A stretch of 64,000 nucleotides of DNA from Symbiodinium natans (GCA_905221605.1 CAJNDS010000099.1:121001-185000), one strand, 5' to 3'; counted from the first letter of the stretch, positions 1 to 9,178 are shown. Translations and numbers: made by a program. Notes: a model not told the origin generated them from the letters alone.

Positions 1-2289
1 CAAACTCTGAGAGCCAGGCTGAGGTCCACCTCCTGTGTGGAACGTAACAGGGCTCGCTGAGTGCGCAAGAAACGACCTGTATGACTCCGACGGAATTCCC
101 TGGTCTGCCAGCGCTCGCGCCGATCCAAGATGCCGACCAGCAGCTGTGTCAGCAGCCCATTCAACGCTGAAAGCGTTGCTCCCAGGAATGTTGCACATGC
201 TTGAGGCAGCCATCATTGCCACGACTGCTTTTGCAACAGCTCCTGGGGACTTGGGCTTGGAAGCGGCGGCCTTAGGCTTAGACTTAGGGTCAACCTTAGG
301 GGTCTTATCAGGGGCGTGGCTGTACTTGCAATTCTCTCCATGCATGCAACCAGACGACATTCTGAAGAAAATGCAAGGTGTCTTGGCTTTTTCTGCATCT
401 GACATGCCTTTTGCCTTCGCTTTAGCTTTTGTCTTAGGTTTGGGGCTTGGCGCGGGATTTGCAGGTGCTGGAGCCTTCGGTGGAGGTCCAGTGGACACTG
501 GGGCAGGAGTCTTGGCCTTTGGGGAACTCCGGGATGCCTCCTTAGTCCCTGCAGGAACTCCCTTTGTCTTTGCCTGCGGAGCGGCAATTTGCAAAGACTT
601 CATCACTGAGTGAGAGTTTGCATCTTCTCGCTCTTGAACAAGGATATCTTGTATTTTGTTCCATAAGTAATCCCACTCACGACGACGGGATTCTGGCGCA
701 GATTCTCTGATATCCTCGATGACGCGTTCCAACTTTCGAATATGCTTCGCCCGGTGGAAAAGCCATTCGCCAGTGAGGCGATCATCTGGCCTCTGTCCGA
801 CCGGTATGGCATACAGAACAGTCCTTACGCGTTGCACAAAGTCTCGGAGATCTCGCATGGAGTTTCCCCCGATTTCAACCTGGAACAACGTCGAAGCAGT
901 CAGCACAGTACCTCGAACACGGTCGATGCTGAAATGACGAGCAAGAAGGGCAAGCATGTATCGACCTTTCGGCTGGGACCGTGCTTGGCCGCACAACTCA
1001 ACATAGGCAATTACCTCTTGCTCCAACTCAGTCACTTGCTTCAACACACGCAAGGAAGTCATCTCTCCAGCAATCCAAGCGTCAAGGCGAGGGAGAAAAC
1101 CAGACTCAGTAAGGTCTTCTTTTTCAGCTGTGAAAGACTGAGACAGCCATTCAACGACCAAACCTTCTCCTGACATATCAAGCTTGGCAATTTGGACCAA
1201 CAACGCGTTTTTCCAGGCTCGGAAACCAGCAGCGTCGGAAGGAACCGGTTCAAGCTTGAGATGCAACAAAGCTCGGTAGTCAACAATGTGCTTCTCTTGC
1301 CTCTCAGGCTCTTCGATCTCATGAACAGGAGATGCATCATTGCATCCTTGATCCGTGCCATTTCTTTGGGCAAACAGTTGCTGGACGACATCAATCAACT
1401 GGTCAACACGAGGGTCGGAAACGGTTGCAGGAGGGCAAGGGGTTGACTCATTGACAACTTGCGGCAATGAAGGTGCACCATTATTGCCCCCATCCGAACC
1501 GATATGTACCCAACTAGAACCACCAGAACAGGCACTTGGTGCAATTGCAGATGGCACATCTTGCTGGCGAGGTGCAGGCTTTGGAGGTGAAGACCCAGGA
1601 CTCGTGGCGCTTAAAGCAGCCTGACGAAGTCTCTGAATCTCACGGTCTTTGACTTGCAACTCAACACGTAGCTGGGTGTTTTGGAAGTTCAGCAAGTTGT
1701 TATCACCCCGGCAGCTGGTTAGGGCGGCTTCAAGCTCTTGGTACCCTGCACGAGCAACCTGAAGTTCAGCTTCGACTTTGCTTAGCTCAGCCTTAGCTAC
1801 GGATAGCTGTTCTTCCAAGATTCGACCCTGTTGAAGGATCTCATCATAACGATGTTCGTATTGTTGCAACTGCTCACGCATTTGCTCAACGGTGGCTTCA
1901 ACCAAACCTCTAGCCTCATTCTCTACCTGCTCTAGCCTTACAGCATGTAGCTGCTCAGCATGATCAGCCACTTGCTGCGCTGCTTGGGCTGCAGCCAAAC
2001 GTTGGGCATCCAGGACTTCTTGTGGGGACGCTCCTACGTTCAGGATGTTCTGCGTGTATGAGGCTTGAGCAGTTAGATTGGGGTAAGGGTCTGAGTGCTC
2101 ACGAGATCTGCGAGGACCTGACAAGGCTCGCCTTGTCAGAGGAGGGGACCTTTCACGGAGTTCAACTGCAGAACTACTCGTAACCGAACCACTATCTGAA
2201 CCGATACCACCCGGCAATGCCATGGCTGAGGCACTTGACAAATCAAGCACCGAGCTAGCTTGGTTGCTAGGGTCTGAGGGGGAAGACAT
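1..2289 (-). CDS. gag: Copia-like retrotransposon gag(-pol) polyprotein, 3' part off the window
   Basis: One open frame of 763 codons runs from the ATG at 2289 to position 1 with no stop, so the protein continues beyond the window. An in-frame stop lies just upstream (2314-2316), which fixes the start. Residues about 85-190 are Ala/Gln/Glu/Leu-rich and look like a coiled coil. A central part with little composition bias follows, then a Pro/Lys/Ala linker. A CCCH zinc finger with C-x8-C-x5-C-x3-H spacing occupies C639-H658 (positions 375-316). Near the left edge WAADTAAGRHL (W711, D714) resembles the copia protease active site W-x-x-D-[ST]-G, but with Ala in place of Gly. A gag with a CCCH finger is a known arrangement in dinoflagellate copia-like elements. 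Integrase and RT would lie outside the window. There are no introns and no telomere-type repeats inside. Confidence 0.8.
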   Translation of the reverse strand, partial: MSSPSDPSNQASSVLDLSSASAMALPGGIGSDSGSVTSSSAVELRERSPPLTRRALSGPRRSREHSDPYPNLTAQASYTQNILNVGASPQEVLDAQRLAAAQAAQQVADHAEQLHAVRLEQVENEARGLVEATVEQMREQLQQYEHRYDEILQQGRILEEQLSVAKAELSKVEAELQVARAGYQELEAALTSCRGDNNLLNFQNTQLRVELQVKDREIQRLRQAALSATSPGSSPPKPAPRQQDVPSAIAPSACSGGSSWVHIGSDGGNNGAPSLPQVVNESTPCPPATVSDPRVDQLIDVVQQLFAQRNGTDQGCNDASPVHEIEEPERQEKHIVDYRALLHLKLEPVPSDAAGFRAWKNALLVQIAKLDMSGEGLVVEWLSQSFTAEKEDLTESGFLPRLDAWIAGEMTSLRVLKQVTELEQEVIAYVELCGQARSQPKGRYMLALLARHFSIDRVRGTVLTASTLFQVEIGGNSMRDLRDFVQRVRTVLYAIPVGQRPDDRLTGEWLFHRAKHIRKLERVIEDIRESAPESRRREWDYLWNKIQDILVQEREDANSHSVMKSLQIAAPQAKTKGVPAGTKEASRSSPKAKTPAPVSTGPPPKAPAPANPAPSPKPKTKAKAKAKGMSDAEKAKTPCIFFRMSSGCMHGENCKYSHAPDKTPKVDPKSKPKAAASKPKSPGAVAKAVVAMMAASSMCNIPGSNAFSVEWAADTAAGRHLGSARALADQGIPSESYRSFLAHSASPVTFHTGGGPQPGSQSL

Positions 2290-2431
2290 TGCCTTGGGAG
2301 GTGGAAGCGCTTAGCAGCAGCTCAACGCACCCTTTCACGCAAGTGGCAGTGGTTTGTTGGATCTGCAATCCCCTCAATGTCGCCAGAGGAGGCGCTCAGC
2401 GCCGGACAACTGGACGAACAGCCCCAGACCT

Positions 2432-3721
2432 TTAGACGTCCGGAAACCACTTCCGCACCTGACCTCTGATAGCGTCAGTACACTCCGGAAAGCTGTCAAA
2501 GGAAGGCATGGGAGCACGCGGAAAAATAATGCGCTGTCCACGACTCCCCTTGGATCTCTTCGGAATGGCAATATGCAGAGGAATCACGTGCTCAGAGCCC
2601 GCCAGCTCGTCACAGACATCCGCAGAGTCGTCGACGTGAATGATGGGGAGCTCAACCTCCTTTGCCAGTTTCTCCAGCACTACACGCTTCCCCAACGGAC
2701 CAGTGGCCTTCCTCGTAATGAAAATGAGGCAAATAGGCGATTCCCCGATCTGCGTGAAAAGAGTATCACAGGAATTCACTGTCGTCTCAACCACGTGCCT
2801 CTTGGTGTCCTCGTGATGACAGTAACTGCAGACGAAGAATAAACCCCCGTAGCGCGGAATCAACGAATGAAGATCGCGCAAGGCTGCCACACACTCTGAA
2901 GGAAACTCGGGCCTAGGATCCGTCCAGCTCGTTGACTTTTTGTGATATCGATCCAACACTCCGTGAAAATCCAAGCTCAAACTAAAAGAGAATCTCTCGA
3001 AAGCTGGTTCCGTAAGCTTCACCTTAACACCCTCAAAGTCCAGCACCTCTGTCTTCAGGGGATGGAAGTCAATCACACGAGGAATCCCTGTCACCTGAGG
3101 TAGCGGAGGATGCGAAGGTTCCGGCACACGAGGCGGTACCTTAACTGGTGGAGGATGCAAAGGTTCCGGCACACAAGGCGACACCTGAGCTGGTGGAGGA
3201 TGCGAAGGTTCCTTAGGCGTCCGAGGCGGAGCCTTCGGTGGAGTCTTTGGTGCCGGAATGCCTGATGACAATGAAGCTGATGGAGTTAACAAAGGCTTTG
3301 GAGTCGGCAAAGGCCTCTGAGTTGAAGAGCTTGATGACGAAGAAGCGGGTGGAGGTGATGGAGCCGTGGTCTTCGCCTTCAGAACAGCAGTTGAAGGATG
3401 AAGTCGATGAAACGGACGAAATGGCGTAGAAGGCGGCGGAGTCTCCGGGGCCTGATCGTCAATAACGATCACTTCTGACTGCTCTTCCACAGCCTGAAAA
3501 GGAGCCGTCTTCGGACGGCGCACTACGGATCTGGTAGAGCCGTCAGGGCGACGGAAGGGAACTTCGGATGGATCTGCGAAGATGCCCAAGTCCTGATCGC
3601 GCAGAAAGATATATAGTTGATATGCTTTCCGCTTCCTCTGGGCTGCAGCGCCCCCTCGAGTGCGTCTCACGCCGAGAGACCTTGGAATACGCTCTTCCTC
3701 ACGAGGAGGGTTATAGTCCAT
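2432..3721 (-). CDS. HAD-like domain protein, accessory ORF of the retroelement
   Basis: A 429-codon intronless ORF lies 142 nt upstream of the gag ORF on the same strand but in another frame. Residues 1-60 are basic. Residues 90-210 are Pro/Ser/Thr-rich with three imperfect copies of an EPSHPP-type repeat. A compact domain follows: DFHGVLD at 251-257 matches HAD motif I (hhhhDxDG-like, here DxHGVLD), FFVCSY at 295-300 can serve as motif II, a Lys near 345-354 as motif III, and HVDDSADV at 362-369 as the acidic motif IV. This layout suggests a phosphatase- or nuclease-type HAD fold. His replaces the second motif I Asp, so catalysis is uncertain. Position and strand suggest that it belongs to the retroelement; a retroposed host gene is the alternative. 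Confidence 0.7.
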   Translation of the reverse strand: MDYNPPREEERIPRSLGVRRTRGGAAAQRKRKAYQLYIFLRDQDLGIFADPSEVPFRRPDGSTRSVVRRPKTAPFQAVEEQSEVIVIDDQAPETPPPSTPFRPFHRLHPSTAVLKAKTTAPSPPPASSSSSSSTQRPLPTPKPLLTPSASLSSGIPAPKTPPKAPPRTPKEPSHPPPAQVSPCVPEPLHPPPVKVPPRVPEPSHPPLPQVTGIPRVIDFHPLKTEVLDFEGVKVKLTEPAFERFSFSLSLDFHGVLDRYHKKSTSWTDPRPEFPSECVAALRDLHSLIPRYGGLFFVCSYCHHEDTKRHVVETTVNSCDTLFTQIGESPICLIFITRKATGPLGKRVVLEKLAKEVELPIIHVDDSADVCDELAGSEHVIPLHIAIPKRSKGSRGQRIIFPRAPMPSFDSFPECTDAIRGQVRKWFPDV

Positions 3722-3770
3722 GGGTCCTCAATCCTAGACCCTGGAATCTTCAGAACAAACAGAGCGATAC

Positions 3771-3784
3771 GGAGCTGATAACCA
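3771..3784 (-). other. Possible primer-binding site
   Basis: On the minus strand this reads TGGTTATCAGCTCC, close to the TGGTATCAGAGC primer-binding site of many copia elements (complementary to initiator tRNA-Met), with one extra T and a changed 3' part. It lies 50 nt upstream of the HAD-like ORF, where a 5' LTR would end. No LTR can be shown because only one end of the element is in the window. Confidence 0.25.
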
Positions 3785-3909
3785 GTTGAACAGGTCAGAA
3801 CCTGGCCTAAGCCTGAAAGGGGAAGGACCAGACACAACCAAAAGAAGGGTTTAGGGACCCTCAAAGCCCTCAACCCTGCGCGCAAGCCGCACCTCATGCG
3901 GCCTTTTTG

Positions 3910-3921
3910 CTTGAGCCAAAA
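3910..3921 (-). other. Relic dinoflagellate spliced leader
   Basis: The minus strand carries TTTTGGCTCAAG, identical to the last 12 nt of the 22-nt dinoflagellate spliced leader. It lies 188 nt upstream of the HAD-like ORF and in the same orientation. Genomic relic leaders mark trans-spliced mRNAs that were reverse transcribed and reinserted. One exact 12-mer in 128 kb of two-strand sequence is unlikely by chance (expected about 0.008). Confidence 0.55.
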
Positions 3922-3999
3922 GTCAGAAGGTAAGCCATCCTGATCTGCATAACATGACTATACATACATCACTTTACAGGAAGGAAGCTCGTGATTCTT

Positions 4000-4055
4000 C
4001 AACTTTCACTAAGGGCTTATATAGGGTGCCTCATTCAGTCATTCCCCATTCCCTA
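4000..4055. mobile_element. MITE family B, partial end
   Basis: The stretch with TATAGGGTGCCTCATTC and ATTCCCCATTCCCTA matches one terminus of the family B copies at 36,310, 42,266 and 48,556. The opposite terminus is missing, and a telomere array begins at the break. Confidence 0.45.
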
Positions 4056-4079
4056 AACCCTAAACCCTAAACCCTAAAC

Positions 4080-4180
4080 CAGCTGGTACGTGCCACAGTC
4101 CCGGCCCCCGCAACCTTCGTCGAATCGATCTTGGTGCCATATCGCGCCCCGGTCGTCATCATGACGTAGTCAATGGTGAC
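4080..4180 (-). CDS. Internal exon, protein not recognised
   Basis: This 101-nt island is open in one minus frame (begins VTIDYVMMTTGARYG). It has an AAAGTAG|G acceptor at its high end. At its low end the donor CTG|GTTTAGGG consists of the telomere array itself. It is a clean example of an exon bounded by CCCTAAA on the left and TTTAGGG on the right of the + strand. No domain is recognised. Confidence 0.65.
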
Positions 4181-4572
4181 CTACTTTAGGGTTTAGGGTT
4201 GCGGGCTTAAAGTTAAGGACGACTAGGAAGTGCTGACTTTTGGCGTCCACTTCCCATCAGCCTTTGAAACGCCACTAAGCACACGGGGGCTTCGGAATTG
4301 ATATGTTTCTAAAGAGGGGGCTGAGGGTTGATAGGGTTTAGAGCTTAGGGTTTAAGGTTTAGGGGAGGTTTAGGGTTGTGAAAGCTTCCCGTCCCATTCC
4401 AACTTGGGATCCTCCTGGGTTTGGTGTTTAGGGCAATGATTCGGGCTATGCCCTGAACCCTAAACCCTAAACCCTAAACCCTAAACCCTAAACCCTAAAC
4501 CCTAAAGCAAGGATCCCTAAGTGTCAAGCTTAAACCAGGTGAATGATGACATGTCGCCTCGCCGACAGCATA
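4181..4572. other. Intronic/intergenic stretch
   Basis: This stretch contains degenerate TTTAGGG units, a CCCTAAA array at 4452-4505 and about 150 bp of unique DNA with no convincing exon on either strand. Confidence 0.5.
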
Positions 4573-4679
4573 TTGGGATGTTCCCCCCTTATACGAACAG
4601 TCCTTAATTTTGATGATAGTACCCTCTCCCCCTACTTTAGTCCCTGTTAAGGACTGTTAGTATAATGGGAACATCCCAA
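4573..4679. mobile_element. MITE family A
   Basis: A 107-bp element has terminal inverted repeats of about 33 bp beginning TTGGGATGTTCCC and ending AACAGTCCTTAA before the loop. Flanking ACAGCAT on both sides looks like a 7-bp target duplication. Related copies lie at 8,706, 27,266 and 60,733, with a half copy at 5,850. There is no coding capacity. Confidence 0.8.
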
Positions 4680-5176
4680 ACAGCATGTCATAAAAAAAAA
4701 AACAGCATGTCACAACCCGCCCCCCCCCCCCCCACACTGTTTGGGACACTTGAAAAACCGAACGACTGAAACCGAATTCTCCAGCTGCCGCAATCCTGGA
4801 GCACTGCATGGCGCAACATGCATTCCGAAAAGGTCGTACCACAGTGGGACGTATGGACCAAGTGATTGAAATTTAGGGTATGGGGTTTAGGGTCAAGGGT
4901 TATCTTGGTCCGGCGAAACAACCATTGCATGATCACATGGGTTTTCGAGGGACTAAACTGGAACTGGTGGCTACTCGCTCAGGCACGGGAAAAGCTTCAA
5001 AGAATTCACTTCCTTCACCTTCGGCTTCTTAAGAAGCATGTGTGATCCACACGCCCAGCGCCCGATACACCTTTGGCCGAAACCCCCTAAACCCTAAACC
5101 CTAAACCCGAAACCCTAAACCTTACACCCTAAACCCTACACCCTAAACCCGAAACCCTAGACCCAAAACCCGAAAC

Positions 5177-5246
5177 CTTGCCGCAATCCCGCGGTGCGTC
5201 TTCGGCCTTCGTCCCGGGTCGGGGGCTGTCTCCTTTGCCGACACGC
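5177..5246 (-). CDS. Exon-like island
   Basis: The minus frame is open (VSAKETAPDPGRRPK...). The acceptor is CTGCCAAG|G and the donor AAG|GTTTCGGG comes from a variant telomere unit. The product is not recognised and the span is short. Confidence 0.4.
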
Positions 5247-5444
5247 CTTGGCAGTTGGGGATTTGCGAAAATAGCGGACCCCCCCCCGCCCCCCCGCCCC
5301 CCCCCCCAAAAGATCCCCAAATTGTAGGATCCCCTTTTCGGTTTAGGGTTTGGGTTTAGGGTTTATAGTGTTTAGGGGTTTGGGGGTTTCCACTGAGATA
5401 CCCTCATTTCGGAAACCCCCATTGAAAACTGTAGGAGAGTGTAG

Positions 5445-5706
5445 ATTTGGTCCGATGTGGAGGTGCAAGACTGGATCTGCATGGGATGCAAGGCATCACC
5501 GTTGCAAGGAAACTCACGAGCCGGCCTAACAACGTTTCGTTCTAGAAACCCTAAACCCCAAACCCTAAACCCTATAGACTTCCGGATCTCTTTCAATGAG
5601 ACAAGCTCCTTTAGTGAAAGGTTTTGTGGGTTTGACGCCTCGCTCCTGAAGATCTCCCCCGCGAGAACCGGAGAAGGCGAAAAGCACGACTGGCTGAAAG
5701 GCCGGG
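5445..5706 (+). CDS. Two-exon fragment (5445-5517, 5578-5706)
   Basis: Exon 1 contains VQDWICMGCKASPLQ and exon 2 FRISFNETSSFSERF. Reading phase agrees (1+2 nt) if the donor is GA at 5518 (CTCAC|GAGCC) and the acceptor CCTATAG|AC at 5577. That gives a 60-nt GA-AG intron containing telomere units. Exon 2 can end at GGG|GTTGG (5706). A GT donor at 5534 would break phase. The Cys-x2-Cys may bind metal. The protein is not recognised. Confidence 0.55.
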
Positions 5707-5849
5707 GTTGGGGCTTCAGGGTTTCAGGGTTTAGGGCTTAGGGTTTAGCATTTGGGATCCTAAACCCTAAGCCCTAGGCTCTATATCCTCGATATGGTCG
5801 TTTAGGATTGGGTGGTGTAAGGCAACGCCGAAATCTCCACCTCACATTT

Positions 5850-5938
5850 CCCTAGGGTAGTCCTTAATAATTAGGGATTATAGTTGGGGGTACCAGAATC
5901 CCTATTAAGGACTGTTAGTATAAGAGGGAACATCCCAA
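5850..5938. mobile_element. MITE family A, truncated
   Basis: One intact terminus (TAAGGACTGTTAGTATA to AACATCCCAAG) is paired with a degraded left part (AGTCCTTAATAATTAG). Confidence 0.6.
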
Positions 5939-5952
5939 GGTTTAGGTGTAAG

Positions 5953-6123
5953 GGCTGCCCCAGTGGACTCTCAGCGGACAACTCAGCAGACGGCACGTCT
6001 GCATACTTCAGCCCGTCGGGCAGCTCCGTCATTTTGAGGTTGTCCTGCGCCACAGCTCCAAAGAAGCGATGCGATATTTGCCAGACCAGGAAGCACCCCG
6101 TACAAAGCAATGTGCAACCCTAA
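5953..6123 (+). CDS. C-terminal exon, stop inside a CCCTAAA unit
   Basis: The frame is open for 56 codons (LSADNSADGTSAYFSPSG...), with CDICQ near its end. The stop TAA is the central triplet of the first CCCTAAA unit downstream. The acceptor GTGTAAG|G is weak. The opposite strand is also open here (HRFFGAVAQDNLKMTE...), so the strand is not certain. Confidence 0.4.
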   Translation, partial: GCPSGLSADNSADGTSAYFSPSGSSVILRLSCATAPKKRCDICQTRKHPVQSNVQP

Positions 6124-6800
6124 ACCCTCAACCCTCAACCCTAAACCCTAAAATTGAAAAACCACCCCAAGTAAGCGGCAGATCCAAAACCTGAAGCCCT
6201 CAATCTTTCGAAAAGACCCCCTCCCCAAACCCAACAAACCCTAGAACCTTATAAAGCCTAAACCCTATGAGCCCTAAACCCTATAAACCCTAAACCCTAC
6301 GAGCCCTAAACCCTAAACCCTGTAAACCCTAATAGTCGGACCACATCTCTTAGAAGCCCTAAACCCAGTGGTCTCCGGCTTCGAGTTTCGTGCGGCAGCT
6401 TGCGGAAGGAAGGGCAGGGTTCAGGTTCAGGGTTCAGGGTTCAGGGTTCAGGGTTCAGGGTTCAGGGTTCAGGGTTCAGGGTTTAGGTTTTAGGGTTTAG
6501 GGTTTAAGGTTTAGGGTTTAGGGTTTAAGGTTTAGGTTTGGGGGTTGCCATGCTCAGCCGCTTTGAAGGGCACTGGAGTCAAAAGGAACGGCGTAGGGTT
6601 AGGGTTTCGGGCTTCCTTGCTATAAACCCGAAGGGCATCAGTGAACCCTAAACCCTAAACCCTAAACCCTAAACCCTAGACCCTAAACCCTAAACCCTAA
6701 ACCCTAAACCCTAAAACCTAAACCCTAAACCCTAAACCCTAAACTAACCCTAAACCCTAAACCCTAAAAGGCCCTAAACCCTAAACCCTAAACCCTAAAC
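6124..6800. other. Telomere-array-rich stretch
   Basis: CCCTAAA, CCCTATAAA, (GGGTTCA)n at 6414-6480 and TTTAGGG blocks alternate with short unique pieces at 6370-6412 and 6548-6597. No exon can be defended. Confidence 0.5.
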
Positions 6801-6903
6801 CCTAAAAAGTCCGCAGCTTCCGCCACGATATGGAGCGACCTCGTAGCGAACGACATCGCGGCCCGGATCCACAGGGGCTGCCGTTGCTTCTGCAGAAGAC
6901 TGC
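6801..6903 (-). CDS. Internal exon flanked by duplicated sequence
   Basis: The minus frame reads SLLQKQRQPLWIRAAMSFAT and onward (about 34 codons). The acceptor has a pyrimidine tract, TGCCTTTTCTGAG|G. The donor is TTTTTAGG|GTTTAGGG, part of the array. The first 30 bp are duplicated at 7113-7143. The opposite strand is open too, but the minus splice signals are better. Confidence 0.55.
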
Positions 6904-7143
6904 CTCAGAAAAGGCAAGGGTTTAGGGTTTAGGGTTTAGGGTTTAGGGTTTAGGGTTTAGGGTCTAGGGTCTAGGGTCTAGGGTCTAGGGTCTAGGGTCT
7001 AGGGTCTAGGGTCTAGGGTCTAGGGTCTAGGGTTTGGGGCTTAGGCTTTCGGGGCTTAGGGTTTAAGGCGTAGGGTTTCAATTCGGGATCAGGGTCTAAT
7101 TTAGGGCTTAGGCTTCTGGAGAAACTGCCTCAGAGAAGACAAG
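6887..7143. repeat. Imperfect direct duplication around a TTTAGGG/TCTAGGG array
   Basis: About 30 bp at 6887-6918 recur at 7113-7143 (shared core CTGCCTCAGA); the array fills the gap. On the minus strand the duplicated TCTGAG|GCAGT can act as a GC donor at 7128 and as the acceptor before 6903, giving a 225-nt GC-AG intron. Confidence 0.6.
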
Positions 7144-7171
7144 CTTAGGGCCCGGGTCTTGGGGCTTGGGG

Positions 7172-7309
7172 TGCAGGGAGGCTGCACGCGAGACACGAGG
7201 TCGCATGGTAGTTTCCGAACATCAGGGTTGCCCATCAACCTGAAGAAGTATCAATCCTTGCTATACCAGAAGCTGCGCAGAATACCAACTCCAAATGGGC
7301 CCCGAAACC
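7172..7309 (+). CDS. Exon-like island, basic
   Basis: A plus frame is open across the island (INLKKYQSLLYQKLRRIPTP). The acceptor GGTGCAG|G is acceptable. No GT donor is seen before the CCCTAAA units. It is not recognised. Confidence 0.35.
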
Positions 7310-7336
7310 TCAAACTCGAAACCCTAAACCATGGCA

Positions 7337-7342
7337 CAGCCG

Positions 7343-7377
<35 letters not shown>

Positions 7378-7735
7378 CAGAGATTCCTAAACCCCCCCCT
7401 AAACCCCCTACCCCCCTAACCCCCCTAAACCCCCTAAACCCCCTAAACCCCCTAAACCCCCCTAAACCCCCCTAAACCCCCCTAAACCCCCCCTAAACCC
7501 CCCTAAACCCCCTAAACCCCCCTAAACCCCCTAAACCCATAAACCTCTAACCCCCCTAAACCCCCTAAACCCCCTAAACCCCCTAAACCCCCTCACCCCC
7601 TAAACCCCCCTATAAACCCCCTAAACCCCCTAAACCCCCTAAACCCCCTAAACCCCCTAAACCCCCTAAACCCCCTAAACCCCCTAAACCCCCTAAACCC
7701 CCTAAACCCCCTAAACCCCCTAAACCCGAAACTCA
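7337..7735. repeat. Poly-C followed by CCCCTAAA-variant array
   Basis: A pure C run (7339-7375) is followed by roughly 45 units of CCCCTAAAC/CCCCCTAAA, a locally homogenised 8-9 bp variant of the telomere repeat. Confidence 0.85.
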
Positions 7736-7744
7736 ATGACTGTA

Positions 7745-7826
7745 GAGGCAGAGACTACTGGGTGCCGAGCATGGCCAGCACTGTGCCTACGAGGGCTGCC
7801 CTGCGGGAGGCGCTTCTGGCCTCAAG
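7745..7826. CDS. Exon-like island, strand unresolved
   Basis: Plus: MASTVPTRAALREALLAS followed by a G|GTTTAGGG donor. Minus: CTTGAG|G acceptor and SASRRAALVGTVLAMLGTQ with donor CA|GTAGTC. Both are plausible and nothing decides between them. Confidence 0.35.
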
Positions 7827-8052
7827 GGTTTAGGGTTTAGGGCTAGGGTTTAGGGTTTAGGGTTTAGGGTTTAGGGTTTAGGGTTTAGGGTTTAGGGTTT
7901 AGGGTTTAGGGTTTAGGGTTTAGGGTTTAGGGTTTAGGGTTTAGGGTCTAGAGGGTCACTGTTCTAGCATTCATAGTCATTAGCGGGTTCCAGGCTTAGG
8001 AACAAACCCACCCACCCAAAGAATGCCATAACATTAAGAAATATAAAGTTCA
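7827..8052. repeat. TTTAGGG array and unique spacer
   Basis: About 20 near-perfect TTTAGGG units (7829-7947) are followed by 100 bp of unique A-rich DNA with no exon. Confidence 0.7.
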
Positions 8053-8442
8053 CTCAACAACGGTGCCGACGCACCAAAAATGGCTCAAGCACGGTGCCGA
8101 CGCACCAAAAAGTGCGCAAGAACGGTGCCAGATTGACCAAACAGTCACGAACAATGGGGTCAGATTGACCAAGAAAATCAGCAACACTGGTCCAGATTGA
8201 CCAAAAAGTCACCAACACTGGTCCAGATTGACAAAAAAAGTCACGAACATTGGGGTCATATTGACCGAAAAGTCACGAACAATGGGGGGCAATTGACCAA
8301 AAAGTCACCAACAATGGGGTCAAATTGACCAAAAAGTCACGAACACTGGTCCACATTGACCAAAAAGTCACGAACAATGGGGGGCAATTGACCAAAAAGT
8401 CACGAACAATGGCAGGCAGATGGACCAAAAAGTCACGAACAT
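8053..8442. repeat. 31-bp minisatellite
   Basis: About 12-13 imperfect tandem copies with core GACCAAAAAGTCACGAACA(A). The first two units are a GCCGACGCACC variant. It lies between TTTAGGG blocks and is followed by an AT-rich tract (TA)n at 8502-8529. Confidence 0.85.
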
Positions 8443-8705
8443 TAAATAGAAATATAAAAATAGATATGAATACAAATATGTAAATAAATATAAATAAATA
8501 AATAAATATATATATATATATATATATATGATAGAGAGGGTTTAGGGTTTAGGGTTTAGGGTTTAGGGTTTAGGGTTTAGGGTTTAGGGTTTAGGGTTTG
8601 GGGTTTAGGGTTTAGGGTTTAGGGTTTGGGGTTTGGGGTTTGGGGTTTGGGGTTTGGGGTTCAGAGTTCAGGGTAAAGGGTTTTAGGGGTTTAGGGCTTA
8701 GGGTT

Positions 8706-8812
8706 GGGATGTTCGCCTCTTAGACAAACAGTCCTTAATAGGGATTATAATCGGGCACGATGATCCCTACTAAGGGCTTTTAGAAAAGGGGGGGGGGGTC
8801 AACATCCCAAGG
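8706..8812. mobile_element. MITE family A copy
   Basis: Inverted termini TTGGGATGTTCGCC... and ...CAACATCCCAA, with internal AACAGTCCTTAATAGGG, match the copy at 4,573. A G-run has expanded at 8789-8798. Confidence 0.75.
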
Positions 8813-9178
8813 TTTAGGGTTGAGGGTTTTGGTGTTTTTTTTGGGTATGGGGATTTCAGGGTTGCAGGGGGTTTACGAGCTTGCTATTGGGGGGGGGGGG
8901 GGGGGGGGGTCTCGGGTTTGGCGGGTTTTAGGGCAGGGATACAGGGTCTTGGGCGTGGTTGGCCTTGTCTCCCTAAATTTGCAATCGCAACGCAACTCTT
9001 CTAGATGTTGTACCTTGGACCCTTAAGGTTGTACCCCTGGGTTTCGGGGAAACCTTGTACAGATCCTTAAGGTAGTAGAAGGGCCATATTAGGAGTATAT
9101 GAAGGGGAACCTTTCAAGGTACAGCCTTAGGGGTCGGAGTCTTAATCCTACTTGAACTCACCTCTGCCTTCCGGCAGG
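8813..9178. other. Spacer with poly-G run
   Basis: A G-tract at 8889-8909 is followed by unique DNA with a palindromic segment (GTACCTTGGACCCTTAAGG near 9011, CCTTTCAAGGTACAGCC near 9110) that may be another short inverted-repeat element. No exon is seen. Confidence 0.4.

Noticed and set aside
213-1624. Plus- and minus-strand frames of 60-190 codons across the first 1.6 kb
   Set aside because: They are shadows of the 763-codon gag frame, which has no stop and carries the CCCH finger.
8083-8096. Possible second spliced-leader relic (TGGCTCAAG)
   Set aside because: Only 9 nt match and it is part of a minisatellite unit.
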